Shown piece by piece: positions 1-7,805 of a stretch of 26,331 nucleotides of DNA. This DNA comes from UBA5070 sp035604215 (lineage in GTDB: Bacteria > Fibrobacterota > Fibrobacteria > UBA5070): assembly GCA_035604215.1 (NCBI GenBank), contig DATNIW010000177.1, forward strand, positions 1 to 26,331. The letters are read 5' to 3'. A model generated the notes under the pieces. It had not been told where the DNA came from. It worked only from the letters and a program-made list of their open reading frames with translations, and did not search any database. The number at the start of each line of letters is the position of its first letter. Positions within the stretch are counted from its first letter, which is position 1. The position numbers were made by a program, and so were the translations under genes.

Positions 1-355
1 GCGTGGTTTCCTCTTCGCGCCCGCCGTGGCCCTCGCCCTGGGAGCGGGCGTGGTCCTGGCGCGCAAGCCCGGGAAGCTGCCCTGGAAGACCCTGCGGGAA
101 GCGTACCAGTTGGAGTACGGAACCGACGCCCTGGAAGTCCACGCCGACGCCGTTCGGCCGGGGCAGAAGGTGCTGCTGGTGGACGACCTTCTCGCCACCG
201 GCGGCACCATGCTGGCGGCGGCCAACCTGGTGGAACGACTGGGCGGAACCGTGGTCGGTTGCGCCTTCCTCATCGAACTTTGCTTCCTACCCGGACGGGA
301 GCGGCTGTCTCCGCGACCGGTCCATTCGCTCATCCAATACCACGGCGAGGATTGA
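1..355 (+). CDS. apt: Adenine phosphoribosyltransferase, C-terminal part (5' end outside window)
   Basis: Purine salvage enzyme of the cytoplasm that joins adenine and PRPP to give AMP and pyrophosphate. The reading frame is open from base 2, and about 117 residues are visible, against about 180 for the whole family, so roughly the first third is missing. The visible part begins RGFLFAPAVALALGAG, followed by RKPGKLP and LEYGTDALEVH, both close to the Apt family. The PRPP-binding loop VLLVDDLLATGGT is intact. The protein ends HGED, with TGA at 353-355. The next gene begins only 2 bases later, so the two are probably co-transcribed. The GTG at 26-28 is an internal valine, not the true start. 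Confidence 0.93.
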   Translation, partial: RGFLFAPAVALALGAGVVLARKPGKLPWKTLREAYQLEYGTDALEVHADAVRPGQKVLLVDDLLATGGTMLAAANLVERLGGTVVGCAFLIELCFLPGRERLSPRPVHSLIQYHGED

Positions 356-357
356 CC

Positions 358-690
358 ATGGACTTTTCCGGAGATCGCTTCATCGACAAGAACAACAGCC
401 TTGCCAAGGCCTACGAGACGGATCGTCTCAAAAGCCGGACCGTCATCAAGAAGGATGTCGGGGGCGAGGCCAAGGAAGAGGCGCAGACCTGCTGGAACTG
501 CAAGATCCGCACCCGCTGCGACACCTTCCGGAAATGGAGGACCGGAGGCGTGGCCGGTGTCGTGTCCATCGGCGAGGACAAGCAGTTCTGGTGCTCCAAA
601 TGGACCGAGGATCCGGTGACCAAGGTGCAGGCCGTCACCGACAAGGACGTGAAGTCGATGATGCGCTCCATGCGCAAGGGCCGCTTCTAG
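358..690 (+). CDS. Small Cys-rich hypothetical protein (110 aa)
   Basis: I do not recognise this protein. It is a soluble, highly charged polypeptide with no signal peptide or membrane segment. Four cysteines stand out: C45, C48 and C54 in CWNCKIRTRC, and C79 in FWCSKW. A C-x2-C...C...C arrangement like this could bind zinc or an iron-sulfur cluster, which is inference only. The C-terminus is basic (MMRSMRKGRF). The ATG at 358 lies 2 bases after the apt stop, and the GAGG overlapping the end of apt (347-350) can serve as ribosome binding site. A perfect hairpin follows the stop codon. In-frame start codons upstream lie inside apt and were not used. Confidence 0.7.
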   Translation: MDFSGDRFIDKNNSLAKAYETDRLKSRTVIKKDVGGEAKEEAQTCWNCKIRTRCDTFRKWRTGGVAGVVSIGEDKQFWCSKWTEDPVTKVQAVTDKDVKSMMRSMRKGRF

Positions 691-697
691 CAACTGC

Positions 698-716
698 CGA
701 ATCATCCGATGATTCG
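698..716. terminator. Perfect hairpin between genes; possible terminator or operator
   Basis: CGAATCATC and GATGATTCG form a perfect 19-base palindrome with a single central C, so a stem-loop with a 3-base loop. It starts 8 bases after the stop of the small Cys-rich gene and lies before the TTG start at 732. There is no T-run after it beyond TAGTTTC, so it is a weak candidate for intrinsic termination; a dimeric-regulator site is equally possible. Confidence 0.35.
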
Positions 717-731
717 TAGTTTCACCGCACC

Positions 732-1226
732 TTGAACGACCAGCCCTCATCCGTTCCCACCGAGTGGACCGTACCTCCGGAGGTGGCATCCATCCTGGAA
801 TCCACGTTCCAGCGGATCCTCGCCGAATCCACCTTCGCCGATGCCTGGCCTCGTCCGGAGTTGGCCTCGCGATCGGAGACCATCTCGGAAGTCGATCTCC
901 ACGTCCTCTTGCCCGTCCGGTCCCCTTGGACGGGCCGTCTGCTTCTCGCCGGCGATGTCGAAACGGTGCGGGATCTGGCCGCCGGGTTCCACAGCGTGCC
1001 GGATGCCATGGTGGACAAGCCCATCGCCCTCGATTTCCTCGCCGAGATCGCCACCTTCCTGGTGCGCGACCTGTTCTGCGTCAGCGACGCTCCCGTCGAC
1101 GCCATGGAACCCGTGGAGCTCTCGCCGTCCGAGGCCATGGCGATCTGGGAGCAGGCCACCGCGGCGCGGACCGTCCTGGGCTGCAACCAGGGCCGCATCC
1201 TCGCCGCCCTGTTGGCCGGCGCATGA
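732..1226 (+). CDS. Possible CheX/CheC-like protein (164 aa)
   Basis: Tentative assignment. After an N-terminal helix (about residues 16-36) come a strand (VDLHVLLPV, 54-62), a second strand (TGRLLLAGD, 67-75), a helix (VETVRDLAAGF, 76-86) and a longer helix with an acidic start (LDFLAEIATFLVRDLF, 100-115). This order resembles CheX-like phosphatase domains, where the last helix carries a conserved E..N pair; here the Glu (E105) is present but the Asn is not seen. A CheY-P phosphatase role is therefore not assured. The TTG at 732 is the most upstream start I can find and has no good Shine-Dalgarno, so the true start is uncertain. The stop overlaps the ATG of the next gene by 4 bases (1223-1226), indicating coupling with the cytochrome c maturation genes. 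Confidence 0.6.
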   Translation: MNDQPSSVPTEWTVPPEVASILESTFQRILAESTFADAWPRPELASRSETISEVDLHVLLPVRSPWTGRLLLAGDVETVRDLAAGFHSVPDAMVDKPIALDFLAEIATFLVRDLFCVSDAPVDAMEPVELSPSEAMAIWEQATAARTVLGCNQGRILAALLAGA

Positions 1227-2983
1227 ACCTGAAGACCTGGGCGCAGCGGAATCTGGAAGTCCTCCAAGCCAATCCGATCATCCGCTTCATGGCATCCGTG
1301 AAGCTCGCGGTCGTCACCATGGCCAGCCTCGGGGTCGTCCTGGCGGCCGGAACCATCGTCGAATCCCGCTACAACGGAGACATGGCGCGTCTTTGCGTGT
1401 ACGACCAGTGGTGGTTCCATCTGGTGCTCGTCTTCCTCTTCTTCAACGTCCTTCTGGCGGTGGTGGTCCGCTGGCCGTTGAGGCGCAGCCAGTATCCCTT
1501 CGGATGCATCCACCTTGGGATCCTTCTCGTTCTGATCGGATCCGTGCTCACGCAGTTCGGCGGAATCGACGGCTCCATGGAGATCCCGGAAGGAGGGGCC
1601 ACCAGAGCCATGCACCTTCCGGAGAACGTCGTGCGCACCTACCTCAACGACCAGCTCGTCGCGGAATCCCCGGTGCGGCGCACCCTGGATCCCCGCGCAG
1701 GGGACCTGGGCGCGGTCCCGGGCATGCCCGACCCGGCACCGCGGATCCTGGAATACCTCCCCTTCTCCCGCACTTTCCAGCGCGTGGTCCCCGATACGCA
1801 GGGAGGCCCCATCGTGGAGTTGGCGTTGCTGGCCGTGGGGACGGATCCCACCACGCTCAGGCTGGGGCTGGACAACCCATTGGTTTCGCCCAGGGAAGAC
1901 CTGGGAGGCTTGATGGCCCTGTCCTTGGAGCGTGCACCAGACGTCTCCTCGTTCCTGGACACCTCCAGCCGCTCCCCGGCGAAGTTCGACCTCACCGCCC
2001 GCGCTGGAACCGACTCCCTGCGGATGAACCTGGCGGATCTGCGCGTCCCTGGAAGGAAATTCCGGTCCGGGAACCTGTCGGCGGAGGTCCAGGAATTCCT
2101 GCCCGATGCCGAAATCGGCCCGACGGGGCTTTCCAACCATTCCGACTCCCTTCTCAATCCCGCCGTCCGCCTGCGCATGCAGCACCTGGACAGTTCCTGG
2201 GATGAAATCCTCTACGGGCGCGTGCCCGACTTCCGCTTCTCCGGCGACCGGCACCCGGAAGTCGCGTGGAAGGTGGATTTCCGACCCGTCGGCGGCGCGT
2301 CCCAGGCGCCGCTGCTGCGACTGGGGGTGGTGGGCGACACCCTCCTGGCCCGCTGCGAGAAGGCCGGACATGTCCTGAGCGCTTTCCGAGTGTCCCTCGG
2401 CAGGGACGTGCCGCTTCCCTTCGGCATCCTCCACCTCTCGGTGGGAGCTTTCGAGTCGCACGGGGAGATCCGCGACTCCTGCGCTCCGGTCGACCCGCAA
2501 CCGGGCCGCGATCTACCTCCGCCGGCCATCCGGGTGGGTGCCGGACCATGGGGATCGTCGCGCTGGGTGCCCCTGGGCGGGGTTTTCGTCTGGAACGAAC
2601 TCGGACTTCGTCGGGCGCTTTCCTTCGAGGGTCGCAGGGTCTCCCTCCCCTTCGGAATCCGATTGGACCGGTTCAAGGTGGGGGACGATCCCGGAACCAC
2701 CCAGGCCGCCACCTACACGTCGTTCGTGCATGTGGTCGACTCCCTCGGGCACCCGCTCGACTCCGCCCGCATCGCCATGAACGAACCGCTCAAGCGCGGA
2801 GGCTTCACGTTCTACCAAGCCAGCTTCGCGAACGACCCCGGCAAGGTCTCCACCACGGTGCTGAGCGTGAACCGCGACCCCGGACGGTTCCTCAAGTACC
2901 TCGGTGCGCTGCTCGCGGTGCTTTCCATCGTCTGGTATGTCCTGGAACGGAGTCGGCTTGGCCGACGGGGGAAATCCGAATGA
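1223..2983 (+). CDS. resB: Cytochrome c biogenesis protein ResB/Ccs1
   Basis: Membrane component of the system II cytochrome c maturation pathway. Together with CcsA it delivers heme to apocytochrome on the outer side of the cytoplasmic membrane. The protein is 586 residues. Three transmembrane segments lie near the N-terminus (about 25-44, 64-82 and 95-112, the last being CIHLGILLVLIGSVL). A long extracytoplasmic region of about 440 residues follows, then a final segment at about 557-576 (FLKYLGALLAVLSIVWYVL). This is the ResB/Ccs1 layout. The invariant-type stretches FLFFNVLLAVV and GFTFYQASF also fit the family. The start overlaps the stop of the preceding gene (ATGA, 1223-1226), and its own stop overlaps the start of ccsA (2980-2983), so the proteins are probably made together. 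Confidence 0.88.
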   Translation: MNLKTWAQRNLEVLQANPIIRFMASVKLAVVTMASLGVVLAAGTIVESRYNGDMARLCVYDQWWFHLVLVFLFFNVLLAVVVRWPLRRSQYPFGCIHLGILLVLIGSVLTQFGGIDGSMEIPEGGATRAMHLPENVVRTYLNDQLVAESPVRRTLDPRAGDLGAVPGMPDPAPRILEYLPFSRTFQRVVPDTQGGPIVELALLAVGTDPTTLRLGLDNPLVSPREDLGGLMALSLERAPDVSSFLDTSSRSPAKFDLTARAGTDSLRMNLADLRVPGRKFRSGNLSAEVQEFLPDAEIGPTGLSNHSDSLLNPAVRLRMQHLDSSWDEILYGRVPDFRFSGDRHPEVAWKVDFRPVGGASQAPLLRLGVVGDTLLARCEKAGHVLSAFRVSLGRDVPLPFGILHLSVGAFESHGEIRDSCAPVDPQPGRDLPPPAIRVGAGPWGSSRWVPLGGVFVWNELGLRRALSFEGRRVSLPFGIRLDRFKVGDDPGTTQAATYTSFVHVVDSLGHPLDSARIAMNEPLKRGGFTFYQASFANDPGKVSTTVLSVNRDPGRFLKYLGALLAVLSIVWYVLERSRLGRRGKSE

Positions 2984-4692
2984 GAAGAATCTTCCTGGCC
3001 TTGATCGCAGCATCCATGACCGGCGCGGTCCGCGCGGCCGAACCTGTGGTTTCCCTTCCCGCTTCGGCGAAGACGATGGACCTCTCCGCCGCGGACGGGA
3101 TCGCGATCCTGTCCGGAGGCCGGGTCAAACCTCTTCTCGTTGCCGCCACGGAAGGAATCCAGGAGATCCGCGGGAGAGCCGGGCTCACGCGCGAGCTGGG
3201 GCCGATGCGTTCCTGGTTCGCGCTCGCCCTCTACCCCGACTCCCTCTCGAACCAGCGCGTCGTCTTCTGCGCGTTCCGGCCGTTGAGAACCGCGATCGGA
3301 CTGGATCCGGACGGGCAGTTCGCGAGCTTCACGGAACTGGCCGACAATGCCAAGCTCCACAAGCTCGCCGACATCGCCGCGGCGAAGCAACGGGACAAGG
3401 AGCGGCTGGATCCGGTGGAAAAGGCCGCGTCGGACGTGGCCAGACGCCTGGAGAAGTTCGCCGAGGCGACTTCCGCTTCGGATTGGCGCTTGATGATCGG
3501 ACCCAAGGGCAAGGAAGGCGCTTGGAGACTCCCCCAGGAGATCCCGCCCACCGAGGTGGCATCCGATCCGGCGCTGATGCGCAGGATGGACGCCTTCACG
3601 CGGATGGCGATGTCCTACCAGTCGGGCGACCAGCCCGGATTCGATTCCGCCGCATCGGAACTCGCGCGCAACGAACTCCTGACGGACTCCCTGTCGTCGC
3701 TGGGCGACGGCACGTTCCAACGGGTCCGCGAATCCAATGTGCGCGCCGAGCTCGCTCTTGTCGAATACCGGCCATTCCGGATCGCATGGATCGTGCTCAT
3801 GTTCGGCTTTCTCCTGGCATGGATCTCCGAGACGACCCGCACCGGGGCTCCGCAGGTCTCGCGTCGGACCACATGGCTTGCCGGCATCTGCGCCGGGGCC
3901 GGGATGGTCCTGCTGATCGTCGGCTTCGCCATGCGCATCTATGTCGCCGGCCGCCCTCCGGTGACCGACATGTACGAAACCACCCTGTGGGTTGGATTCG
4001 GTGCGCTCCTCTTCGGACTGCCCATCGCGTGGATCTACCGATCGCGCACGGTGCTGGCGGCGGTGTGCGCGGCGGGGTGGCTGGTCTTCGTCCTGGCCGA
4101 CAACCTGCCCACCGTGCTGGACCCGACCATCCATCCGCTGGTGCCCGTCCTGCGCAACAACTACTGGCTCACCGTCCACGTCCTCACCGTGACCATTTCC
4201 TACGCCGCCTTCCTGGTCGCGATGGCGATCGGGAACGTGGGGATCTTCCAGGAGTTCCGCAGCGGGTCCGACGAATTCCGCAGGACGCTCGCCCACTACG
4301 CCTACCGCGCCATGCAGTTGGGCGTGGTGCTGTTGACCGCCGGCATCGTGCTGGGTGGGGTTTGGGCCGACTATTCCTGGGGCCGGTTCTGGGGATGGGA
4401 CCCCAAGGAAACCTGGGCGCTGATCGCCGACCTCGGCTACCTGATGGTGCTGCATGGAAGGATCACGGGGTGGATCCGACCCTTCGGCACCTTGATGGGC
4501 GCCGTACTCGCCTTCTTCGGGGTGGTGATGGCCTGGTACGGGGTCAATTTCATCCTCGCGTCGGGACTGCACTCCTACGGCTTTTCGCAGGGCGGCGCGA
4601 CCGCCATGGGCACCTTCGTCGTCCTGCAGGGCATGTTCGCGCTTCTCTGCTGGTGGCGCCGCAGGATCAATCTCTCCAGGGCCGCCGTGTGA
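2980..4692 (+). CDS. ccsA: Cytochrome c biogenesis protein CcsA/ResC, long N-terminal domain
   Basis: Heme-handling partner of ResB and member of the heme-handling protein superfamily. The tryptophan-rich WWD signature is clear: WGRFWGWDPKETWAL, with W467, W471, W473 and D474. Likely heme-ligand histidines are H400 (LTVHVLTV) and H531 (GLHSYGF). The protein is 570 residues, longer than a minimal CcsA. It begins with a signal peptide (MRRIFLALIAASMTGAVRAA), then about 240 extracytoplasmic residues, and the multi-pass membrane part starts near residue 268. The N-terminal region has no CXXCH motif and I cannot assign it. It overlaps resB by ATGA at its start, and its stop overlaps the next gene (GTGA, 4689-4692). 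Confidence 0.92.
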   Translation: MRRIFLALIAASMTGAVRAAEPVVSLPASAKTMDLSAADGIAILSGGRVKPLLVAATEGIQEIRGRAGLTRELGPMRSWFALALYPDSLSNQRVVFCAFRPLRTAIGLDPDGQFASFTELADNAKLHKLADIAAAKQRDKERLDPVEKAASDVARRLEKFAEATSASDWRLMIGPKGKEGAWRLPQEIPPTEVASDPALMRRMDAFTRMAMSYQSGDQPGFDSAASELARNELLTDSLSSLGDGTFQRVRESNVRAELALVEYRPFRIAWIVLMFGFLLAWISETTRTGAPQVSRRTTWLAGICAGAGMVLLIVGFAMRIYVAGRPPVTDMYETTLWVGFGALLFGLPIAWIYRSRTVLAAVCAAGWLVFVLADNLPTVLDPTIHPLVPVLRNNYWLTVHVLTVTISYAAFLVAMAIGNVGIFQEFRSGSDEFRRTLAHYAYRAMQLGVVLLTAGIVLGGVWADYSWGRFWGWDPKETWALIADLGYLMVLHGRITGWIRPFGTLMGAVLAFFGVVMAWYGVNFILASGLHSYGFSQGGATAMGTFVVLQGMFALLCWWRRRINLSRAAV

Positions 4693-5249
4693 AGGCATGG
4701 CTCGTCCTCCTCCTGGGAAGCCTTGCCGCCGCGCAGGTGCTGCCTCAGGACAGGATGCGGACGGGCATGACGGAGGTGGGCTTGCGAGCCTGGGAAGTGG
4801 ACCGCCAATCGGGCTCCACCGGCATGGTCGGCATCTCCGTTTCGCGGCTTGTCACCGACAACGTTTCCGTGGGCCTGATGGTCGCGGGATTGGATTCCGG
4901 CCATGTGGACCAGGAATTCCTGCTGGACGGCATGTTCCGGACCTACTTCCTTCCACTCCAGTCCTGGACGCCCTGGCTGGAAGCCCGAGCAGGGGGATTG
5001 GTCAGGCCCCTTCAAGGGTCCGGGGCGACGCATCTGGCCGCCGGATTCGGTTTGCGCTGGCGGCCCGAGACCTGGATGGCCTTGGACCTGCAACTCGTCG
5101 GGTTCGAACGCTGGGGCTACGACGATCCCGCCCAGTATTCCAACGGGACCGCGGAATGGGTCTTGCAGAAGGCACCGCTGCGTTTTTCCTTGTCTGGCGA
5201 CGGGGGATGGAGACTGGTCCCCGTCCCCTCGTTCCAGATCCTCTTCTGA
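4689..5249 (+). CDS. Small predicted outer-membrane or periplasmic protein (186 aa)
   Basis: I do not recognise the family. Translation from the GTG at 4689, which overlaps the ccsA stop by 4 bases, gives a signal peptide (MKAWLVLLLGSLAAAQ), which supports this start. The mature part alternates hydrophobic and polar residues in short strands ending in aromatic residues (VGISVSRLVTDNVSVGLMV, FGLRWRPETWMALDLQLVGF), and it ends in a terminal phenylalanine (PSFQILF). That pattern is typical of a small outer-membrane beta-barrel. Its place between ccsA and hemB suggests it is expressed with heme and cytochrome functions, but a direct role is only inference. hemB starts 13 bases downstream. Confidence 0.72.
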   Translation: MKAWLVLLLGSLAAAQVLPQDRMRTGMTEVGLRAWEVDRQSGSTGMVGISVSRLVTDNVSVGLMVAGLDSGHVDQEFLLDGMFRTYFLPLQSWTPWLEARAGGLVRPLQGSGATHLAAGFGLRWRPETWMALDLQLVGFERWGYDDPAQYSNGTAEWVLQKAPLRFSLSGDGGWRLVPVPSFQILF

Positions 5250-5262
5250 ACATCGCCATCCC

Positions 5263-6252
5263 ATGGAACCGCCAATGGATCTTCCCAGACGCCCGCGTCG
5301 GAATCGCGCGAACGGACCGCTCCGAGCCCTGGTGCGGGAGACCTCCCTTTCTCCCCAGCACCTTGTCATGCCCTGCTTCGCGCGGGAGGGTCGAAATCTG
5401 TCCGACCCCATCCCGTCCATGCCCGGTTGCCAACGCCACAGCGTCGACAGGCTGGTCGAACAGGCACGCGAATGGTCCGATCTTGGCATCCCCGCCATCG
5501 CACTCTTTCCGGCGACCCCACCGGAAGCGAAGAGCGCGGACGCCAAGGCGGCGTTGGATCCCGATGGACTCGTTCCGCGCGCCCTGCGGTCGCTCAAGGA
5601 CGCTCTCCCGCACCTCCTGGTGATCACGGACATCGCCTTGGACCCCTTCACGGACCACGGCCACGACGGCCTCCTCTCGCCCGACGGCCGCATCGAGAAC
5701 GACTCCACGGTGGAGATCCTCTGCGCAATGGCCTCGATCCACGCGAAGGCAGGTGCCGATCTCGTGGCTCCATCCGACATGATGGACGGCCGCGTGGGGG
5801 CGATCCGACGGCATCTGGATGGCGAGGGCTTCCTGGACACCGGCATCCTCGCCTACACGGCCAAGTACGCGAGCGCCTTCTACGGTCCATTCCGCGACGC
5901 GCTGGGATCCGCGCCCCGTGCGGGGGACAAGAAGACCTACCAGATGGATCCGGCCAACCGGCGCGAAGCCATGCTGGAAGCGGATCTCGACGAGGCGGAA
6001 GGCGCCGACATCCTGATGGTCAAGCCCGGCCTCCCCTACCTGGACATCCTGCGCGAACTGCGGGACAGGACCACCCTTCCTCTTGCCTCCTACCACGTGT
6101 CGGGGGAATTCTCCATGCTCAAGGCGGCCTCGGAACGGGGCTGGATCGACTACGACCGCTGCCTGCTTGAATCCCTGGTGGCGTTTCGCCGGGCCGGAGC
6201 GGATTTCATCCTCACCTACGGCGCCGCCTACGCCGCGAGGTTGTTGGCGTGA
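5263..6252 (+). CDS. hemB: Delta-aminolevulinic acid dehydratase (porphobilinogen synthase), Mg-type
   Basis: Condenses two 5-aminolevulinate molecules to porphobilinogen, the second common step of tetrapyrrole synthesis, in the cytoplasm. The protein is 329 residues, the usual family length. The two active-site lysines are present: K201 in AYTAKYASAFYGPFR and the Schiff-base K254 in LMVKPG. The metal loop reads DIALDPFTDHGHDG: positions that are Cys in zinc enzymes are A125, D127 and D135, which marks the magnesium-dependent, non-zinc class known from Pseudomonas. ATG 5263 was chosen; ATG 5275 is in frame four codons later and cannot be excluded. The hydrolase gene overlaps its stop (GTGA, 6249-6252). 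Its position behind resB/ccsA links heme supply with cytochrome c assembly. Confidence 0.96.
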   Translation: MEPPMDLPRRPRRNRANGPLRALVRETSLSPQHLVMPCFAREGRNLSDPIPSMPGCQRHSVDRLVEQAREWSDLGIPAIALFPATPPEAKSADAKAALDPDGLVPRALRSLKDALPHLLVITDIALDPFTDHGHDGLLSPDGRIENDSTVEILCAMASIHAKAGADLVAPSDMMDGRVGAIRRHLDGEGFLDTGILAYTAKYASAFYGPFRDALGSAPRAGDKKTYQMDPANRREAMLEADLDEAEGADILMVKPGLPYLDILRELRDRTTLPLASYHVSGEFSMLKAASERGWIDYDRCLLESLVAFRRAGADFILTYGAAYAARLLA

Positions 6253-7238
6253 TCCGTCGACCCTTCCGGGCCGCCCTCTGCCTCGCGTTCGCATCCGCAG
6301 GCATGGCGTTTTCCGTTCCCGCCTGGTTCCCCCGGGGCTTCCGCACCGCCAAGGCCTCCGACCCGGTCGAACTCCGCGGCTACCTGGCCACCGAAGATCT
6401 CGCCATCGCGGACTCCATCCATCGGTTCGGCACGGTGCGCGTGGGCGCGCTGGAAATCGCCTGCCAGACCTGGATCCCCGCCCGGGCTCGCGGCACCGTC
6501 TTCCTGGTGCACGGGTACTACAACCACACCGGCATCTGGGCCCCGCACATTCGTCGGTTTTTGTCGGAAGGGTGGGCGGTGGCCTCGCTGGACCTCCCCG
6601 GACACGGCCTGAGCGACGGGCGCCCGTTCGACGTGGATTCCGTCGGGGAATACGCCGACGCCCTGGTGGCGTTGGAGGATTCGCTGCGCGGTCGCGCTCC
6701 CCGTCCCTGGACCGTCGTGGGACATTCCCTGGGCGGACTCGTCGTGTTGGATCGCGCTGGACGTCCCGACTACCCCTACCGGAACACCGTCCTGCTGGCC
6801 CCGATGGTGCATTTCTCGGGTTGGACCTGGATCGGAACCGTCCTGCCCGCGGTCTCGTTGTTCAAGGACCGGATGGTTCGAGGAAAGGCGCTGAACTCGA
6901 GTTCCGACAGCGCCTTCCTGCGCCGCGTGGAGAGGGATCCCCTGGAGGGATGGACGACACCCGTCCACTGGCTGGAGGAAGTTCGGATCTGGAACGCCCG
7001 GTCCACTGCCGAGCAGCTCGCGCCTTCTCGTTGGTTCTACCTCCAGGGAGACCAGGACCGGACGGTGGATTGGCGCTACGACATCGACTGGGTCGCCGCC
7101 CGGACGCGGGGAATGCACGTGCGGATGTTCAAGGGTGCGCGCCACCACCTGCAGGACGAAGGAGGTCCGCTGGGCGTATTGGTCCGGGAGACCTTGGACT
7201 CGGCCATCGGGGGCAGTCTTCCCTCCGCGCGGAAATAA
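6249..7238 (+). CDS. Secreted or anchored alpha/beta hydrolase (lysophospholipase-like)
   Basis: A 329-residue serine hydrolase of the alpha/beta fold. The nucleophile elbow is GHSLGG with S160. The oxyanion region is VHGYYNHTGIW (88-98), followed by LDLPGHGLSDG, as in monoacylglycerol lipase and lysophospholipase relatives. The likely acid is D270 in LQGDQDRTVDW and the likely base is H299 or H300 in GARHHLQDE. An N-terminal hydrophobic stretch after two arginines (MIRRPFRAALCLAFASAGMAFS) looks like a signal peptide or anchor, so the enzyme probably works outside the cytoplasmic membrane. The GTG start at 6249 overlaps the hemB stop. The substrate cannot be told from sequence; a membrane lipid or acyl ester is the family expectation. 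Confidence 0.85.
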   Translation: MIRRPFRAALCLAFASAGMAFSVPAWFPRGFRTAKASDPVELRGYLATEDLAIADSIHRFGTVRVGALEIACQTWIPARARGTVFLVHGYYNHTGIWAPHIRRFLSEGWAVASLDLPGHGLSDGRPFDVDSVGEYADALVALEDSLRGRAPRPWTVVGHSLGGLVVLDRAGRPDYPYRNTVLLAPMVHFSGWTWIGTVLPAVSLFKDRMVRGKALNSSSDSAFLRRVERDPLEGWTTPVHWLEEVRIWNARSTAEQLAPSRWFYLQGDQDRTVDWRYDIDWVAARTRGMHVRMFKGARHHLQDEGGPLGVLVRETLDSAIGGSLPSARK

Positions 7239-7247
7239 GTCTACTGT

Positions 7248-7652
7248 ATGGGTACCATGACCGCTTCCGCTCCGATTCTCCAAGGCAAGACCCTGCTTCT
7301 GGTGGAAGACGATCCCACCCTGGTGCCGTTCCTCGAGATGTTGCTGGCGGATTCCGGCGCCGACCTGCACAGCGCGATGGACCCCGACCAGGCGACCGCG
7401 GTCCTGGATTCGCTGTCCGGGCTGGACCTGTTGGTGACCGATGTCGTGCTCCCCGGTCGCAGCGGATTCCAGCTTGCGGCCGAGGTGATCGCGAAGCACC
7501 CCGCGGTCCGCGTCCTGTTCATGTCCGGTTTCGGCGACCCCGAGATCGGGGCCCGCGGCCTGAAGGTGAAATTCGACACCCTGCTGAAGCCCTTCCTTCC
7601 GGAAGACTTCACGGCCAAGCTCCTTGGCTTGGTGCGTTCGCCGTCCGCCTGA
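7248..7652 (+). CDS. Single-domain response regulator (receiver only)
   Basis: A 134-residue CheY-like receiver with no output domain. The acidic pocket E20-D21-D22 (LLVEDDP), the phospho-acceptor D65 (LLVTDVVLPG), the switch Ser S93 (LFMSGFG) and the conserved K114 (LLKPF) are all present, so it should be phosphorylatable. No histidine kinase is encoded in the window. The ATG at 7248 and another at 7257 (MGTM) are both possible starts, and no strong ribosome binding site precedes either. The gene begins 9 bases after the hydrolase stop. A CheX-like protein is encoded earlier in the same run, which could be a matching phosphatase, but that is speculation. Confidence 0.92.
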   Translation: MGTMTASAPILQGKTLLLVEDDPTLVPFLEMLLADSGADLHSAMDPDQATAVLDSLSGLDLLVTDVVLPGRSGFQLAAEVIAKHPAVRVLFMSGFGDPEIGARGLKVKFDTLLKPFLPEDFTAKLLGLVRSPSA

Positions 7653-7759
7653 TCCGACGCCAGACCACCACGCCAATCCGGAGGTTGGATCGCAAGGCAC
7701 ACTGGCGGTTGGGACGCCGTTCTATGGGAAATGCCCAACACCGATAGGTGGGGAGCCTT

Positions 7760-7775
7760 ATGTTCCAAGGAACAT
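7760..7775. promoter_or_regulatory. Palindrome upstream of secreted-protein gene
   Basis: ATGTTCC-AA-GGAACAT is a perfect 16-base inverted repeat in the 153-base gap between the receiver gene and the secreted-protein gene, about 30 bases before the ATG. The size and symmetry fit a binding site for a dimeric regulator or a small leader hairpin. I cannot identify a convincing -35/-10 pair around it. Confidence 0.3.
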
Positions 7776-7805
7776 CCTCTCCTCCACCGCACGAGGGATA
7801 TTCCC

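Noticed and set aside
722..2500. Long open frame of 592 codons on the minus strand
   Set aside because: It is antisense to the CheX-like and resB genes, has no recognisable domain and a composition rich in Arg, Gly, His and Gln, as expected from antisense frames in high-GC DNA.
2812..4698. Open frame of 628 codons on the minus strand
   Set aside because: It is antisense to ccsA, which has clear motifs; the antisense product has none.
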